A DNA stretch of 41,839 nucleotides from an uncultured Lachnospiraceae bacterium (GCA_947627245.1 CANQVH010000029.1:1-41839); one strand, 5' to 3'. Counted from the first letter of the stretch, positions 7,998 to 16,703 are shown. Notes: generated by a model not told the origin, from the sequence alone. Translations and numbers: made by a program.

Positions 7998-8037
7998 CGG
8001 CTTTCGATTCTTTGAGGCGGCTTTCGGTTTTTTGAGG
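7998..8037 (+). repeat. Two tandem 20-bp repeats, candidate LytTR binding site
   Basis: CGGCTTTCGATTCTTTGAGG (7998-8017) is followed directly by CGGCTTTCGGTTTTTTGAGG (8018-8037), differing at two bases. LytTR proteins bind paired direct repeats about two helical turns apart just upstream of weak promoters. This array ends 8 bases before a TTGACA and lies between the regulator genes and the exporter. Confidence 0.55.
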
Positions 8038-8045
8038 CTGTCAGC

Positions 8046-8075
8046 TTGACACCGCCGGAAGCAATCGGCTGCAAT
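8046..8075 (+). promoter_or_regulatory. Candidate regulated promoter of the ABC exporter genes
   Basis: TTGACA (8046-8051), 18-base spacer, weak -10 TGCAAT (8070-8075). A good -35, a poor -10 and repeats immediately upstream fit an activator-dependent promoter. Confidence 0.4.
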
Positions 8076-8094
8076 TCATCACCCGGAAACAACG

Positions 8095-8127
8095 ATTCGT
8101 CCCCGGAATGCTCCGGGGGCGAATTTT
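8095..8127 (+). terminator. Intrinsic terminator or attenuator
   Basis: A 13-bp stem (left arm 8095-8107, right arm 8112-8124, one G-U pair) with a four-base loop is followed by a short T run. It ends the regulator/kinase transcript, or attenuates the exporter transcript if that starts at the promoter near 8046. Confidence 0.75.
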
Positions 8128-8151
8128 AATGATATTATCTTCACGAAAGCA

Positions 8152-8229
8152 ATGAGCCATCCGACAGCTTTATAGGGCGAATGCCCGTGACCGAGAAAGC
8201 CGCAGGCTTTCGAGGTTAGCATGGCTCAT
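8152..8229 (+). other. Structured leader before the ABC exporter
   Basis: ATGAGCCAT (8152-8160) pairs with ATGGCTCAT (8221-8229) and encloses two small hairpins, GGGCGAATGCCC (8175-8186) and GAAAGCC-gca-GGCTTTC (8195-8211). The closing stem ends 31 bases before the start codon. A folded mRNA leader or a dispersed palindromic element are both possible. Confidence 0.5.
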
Positions 8230-8260
8230 AAGTAATGTCGTGCGCAGTGAGGTGAGACAA

Positions 8261-10069
8261 ATGGAAGAGAAGAAAAAACCGAAATACGGAGTCGCCCGCA
8301 ATGTCGGGTGGCTGGTAAAGATTGCATGGAACACGAGAAAACGGGTGCTGTTATTCTGCGTGCTGACCGCGACACTGGAGGTTCTTTACAATCTGACGCA
8401 GCTTTATATCGCGCCGGAGATCTTGCGCCACGTAGAGAGCCATGCCGCGATCCGTTCTCTGCTGGGAACGATTTTGTTTTTTACGATCGCTTTGTTTCTG
8501 ATACTGAGCGTAAAGGATTATATCAGGACGAATACCATGTTCCCGCGGGTGGATGTGCGCAGTGTGATCATCGGCATGGTCAGCTTCAAGAGCAATACAA
8601 CGTCCTTCCCCAATACGCTGGACGCGGATTTCATCAAGCTCCGCGAAAAAGCGTACATGGCCTGCGAGAATAACCGGGAAGCGACGGAGCTGATCTGGGA
8701 GACGATCACCCTGCTGCTTCAGAATGTCGGCGGCTTTCTGGTTTATCTGACGATTTTGTCTCATCTGGACGGGGTGTTGCTCGCTGTGGTCGCCGTCACC
8801 TGCGTGATCGGTTTTCTGGCGTCCCGGTACAGCAACAACTGGATGTTCACCCACCGGGAGGCAGAGGATGTCTATTACGCAAAAAAACGCTACATCCGGG
8901 GCAAGGCGGAATCGGTCGAGCTAGCGAAGGACATCCGCATTTTCGGCCTGCAGGGCTGGCTGAACGAGCTGCTCAAAAATGTCCATGACATCTATCTGGA
9001 CTTCCGGCTGAAGGTGGAGCGCATGCGGCTGCTGGCGGATCTCACGGAGGCCGTGCTGACGGCGGCCCGCAACGGGATCGCCTATGTCTATCTGATCCAT
9101 ATGGCGCTTGAGGAAGGTTTGGGTGTGCCGGAGTTTCTTCTGTACTTTACGGCGGTCACCGGATTTACCGAGTGGATCATGGGAATCTTGCAGCAGGCGG
9201 CGAAACTGCACAAGCAGAGCTTGGATATCTCCTGTGTCCGGGAATATCTGGAATATCCGGAGCCCTTCAAATTCGAGGAGGGGGAGGCGGTTCCCGTTGC
9301 GGACGGTTACGAGCTAAGACTGGAAAACGTATCCTTCCGCTATCCGGGAACGGAGAAGGATACGATCCATGAGCTGAATCTGACGGTCCACGCCGGAGAA
9401 AAGCTGGCGGTCGTCGGCCTGAACGGCGCCGGAAAGACCACGCTGGTGAGGCTTCTTTGCGGACTGTTCGATCCCACGAAAGGGCGGGTGCTTTTAAACG
9501 GCAGGGATATTCGGGACTTCAACCGCCGCGAATACTACGGGCTTTTCAGCGCGGTATTTCAGGAGTTTTCCATTCTGGATGTGACGGTCGCCGAGAATAT
9601 TGCCCAGACAAGCCGTCAGATCGATTACGATAAGGTCCGGGACTGTATTGAAAAAGCGGGCCTCGCGAAAACAATCGCCGAATTGCCCGACGGTCTTGAC
9701 ACCCACGTCGGCCGGGATGTCTATCTGGACGGCGTGCTGTTCTCCGGCGGACAGACCCAGCGTCTGATGCTGGCGCGGGCGCTGTACAAAGACGCTCCCG
9801 TCCTCATGCTGGACGAGCCGACCGCCGCCCTTGACCCCATTGCGGAGAACGACATTTATCTGAAATACAACGACATGACGGCGGGCAAGACCTCGGTGTT
9901 TATTTCCCACCGTCTGGCTTCGACCCGCTTCTGCGACCGGATCATCTTTCTTGCGGACGGCCGCATTGCGGAAGAAGGCACTCACGAGAGCCTGTTGGCG
10001 GCGGGCGGAGAGTATGCGAAGCTCTTCGAGGTGCAAAGCCGCTACTATCAGGAGGGAAAGGAGTTCTGA
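8261..10069 (+). CDS. ABC exporter half-transporter (permease-ATPase), first subunit
   Basis: This 602-residue protein has a six-helix ABC exporter membrane domain (residues about 20-310) and a C-terminal nucleotide-binding domain. The P-loop 'GLNGAGKTT' is near residue 385, the Q loop at 'VFQEFSIL', the signature 'SGGQTQ' near 493, Walker B 'VLMLDEPTAALDP' near 515 and the H loop 'ISHRL' near 548. All are canonical. The adjacent gene encodes a second half of the same kind, so a heterodimeric exporter is likely. ATG 8261 has GAGGTG 6 bases upstream; the in-frame GTG at 8240 lacks one. Control by the upstream LytTR pair is suggested by layout. Cargo could be a peptide or drug; it cannot be told from sequence. 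Confidence 0.9.
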   Translation: MEEKKKPKYGVARNVGWLVKIAWNTRKRVLLFCVLTATLEVLYNLTQLYIAPEILRHVESHAAIRSLLGTILFFTIALFLILSVKDYIRTNTMFPRVDVRSVIIGMVSFKSNTTSFPNTLDADFIKLREKAYMACENNREATELIWETITLLLQNVGGFLVYLTILSHLDGVLLAVVAVTCVIGFLASRYSNNWMFTHREAEDVYYAKKRYIRGKAESVELAKDIRIFGLQGWLNELLKNVHDIYLDFRLKVERMRLLADLTEAVLTAARNGIAYVYLIHMALEEGLGVPEFLLYFTAVTGFTEWIMGILQQAAKLHKQSLDISCVREYLEYPEPFKFEEGEAVPVADGYELRLENVSFRYPGTEKDTIHELNLTVHAGEKLAVVGLNGAGKTTLVRLLCGLFDPTKGRVLLNGRDIRDFNRREYYGLFSAVFQEFSILDVTVAENIAQTSRQIDYDKVRDCIEKAGLAKTIAELPDGLDTHVGRDVYLDGVLFSGGQTQRLMLARALYKDAPVLMLDEPTAALDPIAENDIYLKYNDMTAGKTSVFISHRLASTRFCDRIIFLADGRIAEEGTHESLLAAGGEYAKLFEVQSRYYQEGKEF

Positions 10070-10071
10070 CA

Positions 10072-10131
10072 ATGGATAGGAACGAATTTGCAGATAAGCA
10101 TGGCACAGCTCGGAAAGGAAAGGAGTTTTGA
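10072..10131 (+). CDS. 19-codon ORF made by duplication between the exporter genes
   Basis: ATG 10072 to TGA 10131 encodes 19 residues ending in GKEF-stop, the same ending as the preceding exporter subunit. About 22 bases spanning that gene's end, its ribosome site and the next ATG (10056-10077) recur at 10116-10137 with one mismatch. The ORF therefore has a perfect AAGGAG site and sits two bases before the second exporter gene. It is probably a by-product of a tandem duplication, though it would be translated and could couple the two subunits. Confidence 0.4.
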   Translation: MDRNEFADKHGTARKGKEF

Positions 10132-10133
10132 CA

Positions 10134-12026
10134 ATGGAAGAGAAAGCGGTAGAAAAGAAAACTGCGATAAGCCATGCTCTTTCCGTGCATCGGCGCGCGG
10201 CGAAGCTGCTTCACAAGATAAACCCGAGATATTTTCCGGTCCTGACGCTCCACGCGCTTGTCGCCGCGCTGACGCCTTATCTCGCGGTATTTTTCTCGGC
10301 GCAGATCTTAAAGGAGCTGGCGCTTATGCGCCGCCCGGAGATTTTATGGAAGTGGGTCGCCGCCGGCGTGCTGTGCACCGGAGCGTTTGCGGTCCTGAAG
10401 GCGCTTTTGTACCAACGCAGCGAAACGCTCACCGACGACCTGTACGGCCGCAAGGAAATCCTCTTCGCGCAGAAAATGTTTTCGATGGATTACGCCGATA
10501 TGGATAAGCAGGAAAATCACGATCTCCGCTCGCAGATCGGGCAGAACGAAAACTGGGCGAGCTGGGGGCTTATGCGCACTCCGGATCTGTATGAAAACGG
10601 CTTGCAAAGTATGATCGGCATCCTGAGCGGCGTCGCCCTGACGGTAAGCCTGTTTACCTCACCCGTCCCTCAGACAGCGGGAAGGCTTGTGATTCTGAAC
10701 AGTCCGCTGTTTATTCTGGCGCTGGCGGCTGTTCTGGTGTTGGTCAGCCTGTTTGCCGGCGCCTGCAATGTCCGTGTGATCGCTTACTGGGGCAGCGCGG
10801 CCGGGGAGGCTACCTTTGGGAACCGTCTGTTCGGCTTCTTCGGCTTCATCGGTCTGAAGAAAGACCGCGGGACAGACATTCGGATGTACAACCAGCAGAA
10901 CCTCATCAACGCCTACTGGGACAAAAACATGGCATTCGGCGCGGGTGGCTCCATCGCAAAGAAGGCGAGAGGACCGCTGGGAATTTTTCAGGGTCTCGGG
11001 ACGGGTATTACTGCGGCCATCACCGGCTTTGTTTATGTATTCACCTGTCTGAAAGCATGGGCGGGCGCTTTCGATGTGGGCAGCGTTACTCGGTATGTGG
11101 GAGCTGTGACGGCGATGGCGGGCAGTGTTTATGAGCTGACGAATCTGTTCGGATTTCTCAGGACGAATGCCGAATATCTGGATACGACCTTTGAGTTTCT
11201 GGATATTCCCAATGCGATGTATCAGGGAAGCCTGACTACGGAGAAGCGTTCCGATCGGCAGTATGAGGTGGAGTTCCGGAATGTCTCATTCCGCTATCCC
11301 GGCTCCAAGCTCTGGGCGCTGAAAGATGTCAGCCTGAGATTTCAGATTGGTCGGAGGCTGGCGATCGTGGGGGAGAACGGCAGCGGCAAGACGACCTTTA
11401 TCAAGCTGTTGTGCCGTCTGTACGATCCGCATGAGGGGCAGATTCTTTTGAACGGCATTGACATCCGTAAATATAATTACCGCGATTATATGGATATTTT
11501 CTCCGTCGTATTTCAGGATTTCCAATTGCTTTCCCAGCCTCTGGGCAGCAATGTGGCGGGAAGCACCGTTTACGACGAGGAGAGGGTTCGCCGCGCCTTG
11601 CTCGACGCGGGCTTCGGGGAGCGTCTGGAAACACTGCCTGACGGACTGAACACTCAGCTCTACAAAGACTTCACGGAAGACGGCGTAGAGATTTCAGGCG
11701 GCGAGGCGCAGAAGATCGCGATTGCCAGAGCGCTGTACAAGGACGCCCCGTTTATCATTCTCGATGAGCCGACTGCGGCGCTTGACCCGATCGCGGAGGC
11801 GGAGATCTACAGCAAGTTTGACGGGATCGCAGGCGACAAGACTGCCATCTACATCTCGCACCGCCTGTCCTCCTGCAAGTTTTGCGACGAGATTGCCGTG
11901 TTCCACGAGGGGCGCATTATCCAGAGAGGGACGCACGATGAGCTGGTCGCCGACGAAAGCGGCAAATATCACGAGCTCTGGACCGCTCAGGCGCAGTATT
12001 ATACGGAGCAGTCGATAGAGGAGTAG
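10134..12026 (+). CDS. ABC exporter half-transporter (permease-ATPase), second subunit
   Basis: This 630-residue partner of the upstream subunit has a membrane domain (about 35-335) and an ATPase domain with P-loop 'GENGSGKTT' near residue 413, Q loop 'VFQDFQLL', signature 'SGGEAQ' near 520, Walker B 'FIILDEPTAALDP' near 542 and H loop 'ISHRL'. Unlike many heterodimeric exporters neither subunit shows an obviously degenerate catalytic Glu, so both sites may hydrolyse ATP. The membrane part is longer than in the first subunit, with an extra stretch around residues 165-195 before the third helix pair. ATG 10134 has AAGGAG 8 bases upstream. The two subunits probably form one transporter at the membrane. 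Confidence 0.9.
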   Translation: MEEKAVEKKTAISHALSVHRRAAKLLHKINPRYFPVLTLHALVAALTPYLAVFFSAQILKELALMRRPEILWKWVAAGVLCTGAFAVLKALLYQRSETLTDDLYGRKEILFAQKMFSMDYADMDKQENHDLRSQIGQNENWASWGLMRTPDLYENGLQSMIGILSGVALTVSLFTSPVPQTAGRLVILNSPLFILALAAVLVLVSLFAGACNVRVIAYWGSAAGEATFGNRLFGFFGFIGLKKDRGTDIRMYNQQNLINAYWDKNMAFGAGGSIAKKARGPLGIFQGLGTGITAAITGFVYVFTCLKAWAGAFDVGSVTRYVGAVTAMAGSVYELTNLFGFLRTNAEYLDTTFEFLDIPNAMYQGSLTTEKRSDRQYEVEFRNVSFRYPGSKLWALKDVSLRFQIGRRLAIVGENGSGKTTFIKLLCRLYDPHEGQILLNGIDIRKYNYRDYMDIFSVVFQDFQLLSQPLGSNVAGSTVYDEERVRRALLDAGFGERLETLPDGLNTQLYKDFTEDGVEISGGEAQKIAIARALYKDAPFIILDEPTAALDPIAEAEIYSKFDGIAGDKTAIYISHRLSSCKFCDEIAVFHEGRIIQRGTHDELVADESGKYHELWTAQAQYYTEQSIEE

Positions 12027-12129
12027 GAACGAACAGTAGATTTATTTCTGCCGTTGGTATATAATCCTTTACAAAGATAATTCGCACCGGGACGGGAGTT
12101 CACGGGAAAGAGGAAAGGACGGTCAGAAG

Positions 12130-13344
12130 ATGGACGGAAAAGCGATACTACAGGAAGCAGCCGGTGTACAGGAGAGAATTCAGAAGATCCGCAGAGAGCT
12201 GCACAGAAATCCAGAGATCGGATTTGATCTGCCGGCGACAAAAGCGCTGGTGAAAAAAGAGCTCGAGGAGATGGGCTATGCCCCGCAGGAAATGGGGCAA
12301 TGCGGTCTGGTCGCACTGGCCGGAGGAAGGCATCCGGGCAGGACGATTCTGTTGCGCGCCGATATGGATGCGCTGCAGATCCGGGAGGAGGCGGACGTGG
12401 AGTTTGCAAGCCGGATCGAGGGCAGGATGCACGGCTGCGGCCACGATATGCATACGGCGATGCTGCTGGGAGCCGCCCGGATCCTGAAGGAGCACGAGGA
12501 TGAGATTCAGGGAACCGTCAAGCTGGAATTTCAGCCGGCGGAGGAGATCTTTCAGGGGTCACCGGATATGATAGAGGCCGGCGTTCTTGAGGATCCGAAG
12601 GTGGACGCGGCGATGATGATCCATGTGGTAGCGGGGATGCCGCTGCCTGCGGGCATGCTGATGATCCCCGGAGGCGGGATCTCGATGGCTTCCTGCGAAC
12701 AGTACCATATCACGGTCAAAGGAAAGGGCGGCCACGGTTCGACGCCGCATCTGGCGATCGACCCGATCACTGCGGCCGCGCATATTCATCTTGCGCTGCA
12801 GGAGATCAACAGCCGCGAGCTGGAGGGAAATGAGTTCGGCGTATTTACGACCGGGCATTTTGAGGCGGGCAGGACGTCCAACGTCATTCCGGACGTGGCC
12901 GAGATGTGGGGAACGATCCGCACGACGGACGCTGAGAACGCGGTGGGAGAAAGGATCCGCACGCGCATGACCGAGATCTGCAAGGGCGTTGCGGCCGCGT
13001 TGCGCTGTGAGGCAGAGGTGGAATTCTTTGATTACTGTCCGTGCATGGTGATCGATCCGGCGCTTTCGTCGGACGCGATGAAGTATATGAAAGAGCTGCT
13101 CGGACAGGGCGTGCTCGATATGAATGCGATCACCGGCGGCAAGCCGGGCGGAGGCAGCGAGGATTTTGCTTTTGTCAGCCATAAGGTGCCGACGGTGAGC
13201 ATGTTCCTGACGGCGGGAAATTCGAAGGAGGGTTATCTTTACAGCCAGCACAATCCGAAGACCCGTTTCGATGATTCCGTGCTGTATTGCGGCAGCGCCG
13301 CCTATGTCCAGATGGCGCTTCGCTGGCTCGAGGAACACCGCTGA
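12130..13344 (+). CDS. M20 family amidohydrolase (metallopeptidase)
   Basis: This 404-residue enzyme belongs to the M20D branch, which hydrolyses N-acyl amino acids, hippurate or related amides. The metal site is visible: 'GRMHGCGHDMH' with Cys103, His105 and flanking His101/His108, 'QPAEEIFQGS' with the catalytic Glu pair near 138-139, 'IHVVAG' with a ligand His near 162, and a late His in 'SQHNPKTRFDD'. The insert domain for dimer contact lies near residues 185-300 ('GKGGHGSTPHLAIDP'). It is alone, preceded by a possible TATAAT at 12060-12065. The natural substrate is not evident. Confidence 0.9.
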   Translation: MDGKAILQEAAGVQERIQKIRRELHRNPEIGFDLPATKALVKKELEEMGYAPQEMGQCGLVALAGGRHPGRTILLRADMDALQIREEADVEFASRIEGRMHGCGHDMHTAMLLGAARILKEHEDEIQGTVKLEFQPAEEIFQGSPDMIEAGVLEDPKVDAAMMIHVVAGMPLPAGMLMIPGGGISMASCEQYHITVKGKGGHGSTPHLAIDPITAAAHIHLALQEINSRELEGNEFGVFTTGHFEAGRTSNVIPDVAEMWGTIRTTDAENAVGERIRTRMTEICKGVAAALRCEAEVEFFDYCPCMVIDPALSSDAMKYMKELLGQGVLDMNAITGGKPGGGSEDFAFVSHKVPTVSMFLTAGNSKEGYLYSQHNPKTRFDDSVLYCGSAAYVQMALRWLEEHR

Positions 13345-13391
13345 AGGAGACCGATATCATAAGAAAGCAGGGCAGAAGGGAATTGAGGTAA

Positions 13392-14171
13392 ATGACACAT
13401 GAAGAACAGAGGATATGGCTGATAGAACAACTGCTGGCGGAGAGATCGGATGCATCTGATGTAAAGATACCGTCAGAAGAACAGGAGCAGAAAAATCTGT
13501 TAAGAGGTCTTATGAATATCCGTATGCCCAAGCCCATCAGTGATGAGTTTTTGAAGGTTCAGGATGAGTATCTGACTGCGGAAAATCAAGCAGCAGGCAT
13601 AGTAAGGTTAGCGGATCTGTCGCCGATCGGAGCTGATAAAAGAATCTATTTGTGGCAGGGAGATATGTCCATGCTTGCGGTGGATGCAGTGGTCAATCCG
13701 GCTAACTCCGGTTTCACCGGCTGCTATCAGTGGCTTCATTCGTGTCTGGATAACATTCTGGGCTCAAAGGCCGGTATCGAGCTTAGACTTTGCTGTAATG
13801 ATATCATTGAGAAGCAGGGCTATCCGGAACCGACAGGGCAGGCAAAGATCACGCCGGCATTCAACCTTCCTGCAAAGCATATCATCCACACAGTCGGTCC
13901 TATCGTGCAGCACAGGCTGACGAAGCAAAATGAAAATGATCTCGCATCATGCTATCGGTCTATTCTTAAACTGGCTGATGAGAATGGACTATCGAGTGTT
14001 GCATTTTGCTGTATATCCACGGGAGTATTTATGTTCCCGAATGAAAGGGCAGCGGAAATTGCCGTCAAGACGGTTAAGGATTATCTGGATGAAACGGGAA
14101 GCGAAATCAAGATTGTTTTCAATGTGTTTAAGGATATTGACTATCTGTTTTATAAAAATCTTTTGAAATAA
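13392..14171 (+). CDS. Zinc-containing macrodomain ADP-ribosyl hydrolase
   Basis: This 259-residue protein matches the Zn-macro branch of ADP-ribosyl hydrolases, which remove ADP-ribose from proteins. The macrodomain starts at 'IYLWQGDMSMLAVDAVVNPANS' (about residue 82), with the ribose-contacting Asn pair. The zinc motif is C111-YQWL-H116-S-C118, and the phosphate loop is 'CCISTGVFMFPNERAAEIA'. The N-terminal 75 residues form the helical cap usual for this branch. Known relatives are encoded with a SirTM sirtuin, GcvH-L and a lipoate ligase; none of those is in this window, so this copy is an orphan. GAGGTAA precedes ATG 13392. Confidence 0.9.
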   Translation: MTHEEQRIWLIEQLLAERSDASDVKIPSEEQEQKNLLRGLMNIRMPKPISDEFLKVQDEYLTAENQAAGIVRLADLSPIGADKRIYLWQGDMSMLAVDAVVNPANSGFTGCYQWLHSCLDNILGSKAGIELRLCCNDIIEKQGYPEPTGQAKITPAFNLPAKHIIHTVGPIVQHRLTKQNENDLASCYRSILKLADENGLSSVAFCCISTGVFMFPNERAAEIAVKTVKDYLDETGSEIKIVFNVFKDIDYLFYKNLLK

Positions 14172-14209
14172 ATCAAACCATCCGGTGAAACCAGACAGAG
14201 AAGGAAGAG

Positions 14210-14238
14210 ACCACTTCGATATGCGGAAGTGGTTTTTT
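14210..14238 (+). terminator. Intrinsic terminator after the macrodomain gene
   Basis: ACCACTTC (14210-14217) pairs with GAAGTGGT (14226-14233) and runs into TTTTTT (14233-14238). Confidence 0.85.
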
Positions 14239-14252
14239 CATTAGAACATGTC

Positions 14253-14281
14253 TTGACAAAATAAGTTCCATATAGTACTAT
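14253..14281 (+). promoter_or_regulatory. Promoter and palindromic operator of the MarR operon
   Basis: TTGACA (14253-14258), 17-base spacer, TACTAT (14276-14281). The -10 lies inside the perfect palindrome ATAGTACTAT (14272-14281), a likely site for autorepression by the MarR protein encoded next (inference). Confidence 0.7.
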
Positions 14282-14373
14282 TTTTATGAAAAGGAGACGT
14301 CCTTTTTTATGCTGTGCAGCAAAACTGCCGTTTTTTCCTTGCAAAGCGGCAGCGCAGGGAGATGGAAAAGAAA

Positions 14374-14841
14374 ATGGAAACACGAACCGGTTTTTTGATT
14401 TCTCAGATTAAGCAGATTCAGGGCAGGGTGTTTGACCGGCTTCTGCAGGCGTGCGGGGTGGAGGAATTTAACGGACCGCAGGGGCACATTCTGTATGTGT
14501 TGTGGCAGAGCGAAGGCATTCCGATCGTGGAGCTGGCGAAAAAGACGGGACTGGCAAAAAATACGCTTACCGCGATGCTTTGCCGGATGGAGACAAGCGG
14601 CTTGATCCGCCGGGAGGCTTCTCCTTTGGACAAGCGGCAGAGCCTGATCTGCCTGACGCCGGAAGCTCGTGCTCTGGAGCAACGCTACAATCAGGTTTCT
14701 CAGCAGATGAACGACTGTTTCTTTCAGGGCTTTGAAGAACGGGAAATTGAAGAATTGGAGCGGTATCTGGATCGTATTGTCTCGAATCTGGGACAGACAG
14801 AACAGGCATTAAAGAAAGGATGTGCGACATGGCAAAAGTAA
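14374..14841 (+). CDS. MarR family transcriptional regulator
   Basis: The 155-residue product has the MarR winged helix: 'IPIVELAKKTGLAKNTLTAMLCRMETSGLIRREASPLDKRQ' layout with the recognition helix at 'LAKNTLTAMLCRME' and the wing at 'PLDKRQSLICLT'. Such proteins repress their own operon and release DNA when they bind a small ligand. The start is uncertain: ATG 14374 has AGGGAG 12 bases upstream, ATG 14362 touches that site, and GTG 14314 would add a basic extension. The gene overlaps the flavoreductase gene by 13 bases, so that enzyme is its probable target. Confidence 0.87.
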   Translation: METRTGFLISQIKQIQGRVFDRLLQACGVEEFNGPQGHILYVLWQSEGIPIVELAKKTGLAKNTLTAMLCRMETSGLIRREASPLDKRQSLICLTPEARALEQRYNQVSQQMNDCFFQGFEEREIEELERYLDRIVSNLGQTEQALKKGCATWQK

Positions 14842-15413
14842 AGACGAGAATCGGCAATGATTTTTGTCCGCAGGCGTTATTTCTTTATGGAACGAGGCAG
14901 GAGGACGGGAAGCCCCATTTCGGGCTGTTTTGCTGGTTTGGATATTATCATTCCGCCGAAGGGCTGGGCGTGATGGCATGCATAGGAGAAGAAAAACAGA
15001 CCAAAGATCTGATACGCAAAAACGGTGTATTCTCGGCAAATCTTGTATCGGAGCCGTTGCTGCCGCTGGCGGATTATTACGGCTGCACTTATGGGAGAAC
15101 CGCGCCCGATAAGATGAAAGTTCTGCCGACCGTGGCGCAGGGAGAAGTGCTGGATGTGCCGACTATCGCGGAAAGTCCTGTCAGCTTTGAGCTGGAAGTG
15201 AAACAAACCCTGCCTATGGGAGACGGATCGGATATATTCCTCTGCCTGATCCGCAACGTGACGATCGAGGAAAAACTGCTGGACAAGATGGTTCCCTTCA
15301 CGGAACGATTGATGCAGGCGGCTCCGGTGCTGGCTCCGGGCGAGGATACCTATTCCTCCATCGACGGGAGATATCTCGGAAAATGGGGTGAGCCCGGGAA
15401 TACCATAAAATGA
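14829..15413 (+). CDS. Flavin reductase family protein (FMN-binding split barrel)
   Basis: The 194-residue protein resembles the flavin reductase-like split barrels: 'PQALFLYGTRQEDGKPHFGLFCWFGYYHS' region near the N-terminus, 'KDLIRKNGVFSANLVSE' in the middle, and 'ESPVSFELEVKQT' later in the barrel. Members bind FMN and reduce flavins, or act as small oxidoreductases. ATG 14829 has AAAGGA about 9 bases upstream and overlaps the end of the MarR gene; ATG 14820 in frame touches that site. Regulation by the upstream MarR is expected from the coupling. The substrate is unknown. Confidence 0.8.
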   Translation: MAKVKTRIGNDFCPQALFLYGTRQEDGKPHFGLFCWFGYYHSAEGLGVMACIGEEKQTKDLIRKNGVFSANLVSEPLLPLADYYGCTYGRTAPDKMKVLPTVAQGEVLDVPTIAESPVSFELEVKQTLPMGDGSDIFLCLIRNVTIEEKLLDKMVPFTERLMQAAPVLAPGEDTYSSIDGRYLGKWGEPGNTIK

Positions 15414-15499
15414 CTCCTGACAGTTTTTCCGGTACGGATACGATGAGAAGAATGTCGGGTGAACTTTGTAGCAAAGAAGCGTAAGAATCCGCAAAATTT

Positions 15500-16648
15500 T
15501 CAGCGGAAACGCAGGCTCTTCACAAGCCGGAAGACTTGCTGCGCGGTGTCAGCCAGATTGCGCGCGGCGTTTTCGTAATCCATGGCTTCTTCAAGCGTGA
15601 CGATATCCCAAAGAATGGGAAAAAACGCGTCGATGCCGGCGCCGTTGCAGGCGCCGGCGTTCGCCGTGGCGCTGCCGGAGAAAGCGATCACCGGCTTGTC
15701 ATATTTTTTGGCGATCTGTGCGACGCCGACCGGGGCTTTCCCCATCACGGTCTGGGCGTCCAGTCTGCCCTCGCCCGTGATCACGAAATCGGCGTTCCTT
15801 ACATGGTCTTCCAGATGCGTCTCTTCCAGCACGATGCTGACACCGGGCTCCAGCACCGCGTTTGTGAAGGCGAGAAACGCAAATCCGAGACCGCCGGCGG
15901 CGCCTGTCCCCGCCTGATGTTTGTCAGCGCGGGGATATTTTTTAGAAGATACGAGATTCGCATACGCGTCGAGCCACTGATCCATCTGAGAGATCATAGT
16001 CGGGGTTGCGCCCTTCTGCGGGCCGTAGACAGCGCTCGCGCCGTGTTCGCCGCACAAGGGGTTGGTTACGTCGCAGGCGATTCGGAAGCTGCATTCGCGA
16101 AGCTCCGGGAGTATGGAATCGTCGGTGATCGCCCGAAGCTCTCTGAGTCCTTTTGCTCCGAGGGATACCTGTCGTCCGTTTTCATTGAGCATGCCGAAGC
16201 CCAACGCCTGAAGCATCCCGATCCCGCCGTCGTTGGTAGCGCTTCCTCCGATGCCCACGATGAAACGACGGCAGCCCTTTGCGATGGCGTCACGGATGAC
16301 CTCGCCGACTCCGTAGGTAGTGGTGTTCATAGGGTTGCGTTCACATACGGGAACAAGTGTGATTCCTGCCGCGCCGGACATTTCTATGACAGCCGTTTTG
16401 CCGTCATTCAATATTCCATAGGCGCATTCCACCGGCTTTCCGAGCGGCCCCGTGACGGTTACCTTTTCTGTGTGTCCGCCCATCCCGAGCGTGAGAGCTT
16501 CGACGGTTCCCTCGCCTCCGTCCGCGAGCGGCCGCACAACCACCTGAGCGTCCGGAAAAACCCGGAGGATTCCCTGCCGGGCTGCTTCGCCCGCTTCAAG
16601 GGAAGTCAGGCTCCCTTTGAATGAGTCGATTGCGATTACGATTTTCAT
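15500..16648 (-). CDS. Glycerate kinase (GlxK/GarK type)
   Basis: This minus-strand protein of 382 residues begins MKIVIAIDSFKGSLTS and contains 'RPLADGGEGTVEAL', 'GIGGSATNDGGIGMLQALG' and 'VITGEGRLDAQTVMGKAPVGVA', all hallmarks of the glycerate 2-kinase family. It phosphorylates D-glycerate for entry into lower glycolysis. The start at 16648 is preferred over 16681 because it begins the conserved first strand and GAAAGGA lies just upstream. A well-formed promoter is upstream on the same strand. It converges with the flavoreductase gene and diverges from the Gfo/Idh gene. Glyoxylate or glucarate genes are not seen nearby. Confidence 0.93.
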   Translation of the reverse strand: MKIVIAIDSFKGSLTSLEAGEAARQGILRVFPDAQVVVRPLADGGEGTVEALTLGMGGHTEKVTVTGPLGKPVECAYGILNDGKTAVIEMSGAAGITLVPVCERNPMNTTTYGVGEVIRDAIAKGCRRFIVGIGGSATNDGGIGMLQALGFGMLNENGRQVSLGAKGLRELRAITDDSILPELRECSFRIACDVTNPLCGEHGASAVYGPQKGATPTMISQMDQWLDAYANLVSSKKYPRADKHQAGTGAAGGLGFAFLAFTNAVLEPGVSIVLEETHLEDHVRNADFVITGEGRLDAQTVMGKAPVGVAQIAKKYDKPVIAFSGSATANAGACNGAGIDAFFPILWDIVTLEEAMDYENAARNLADTAQQVFRLVKSLRFR

Positions 16649-16703
16649 TGCCGATTCCTTTCTTTGTCCGTATCCGGACATTCCGCGTTAGATCTCTGCT
16701 GTC

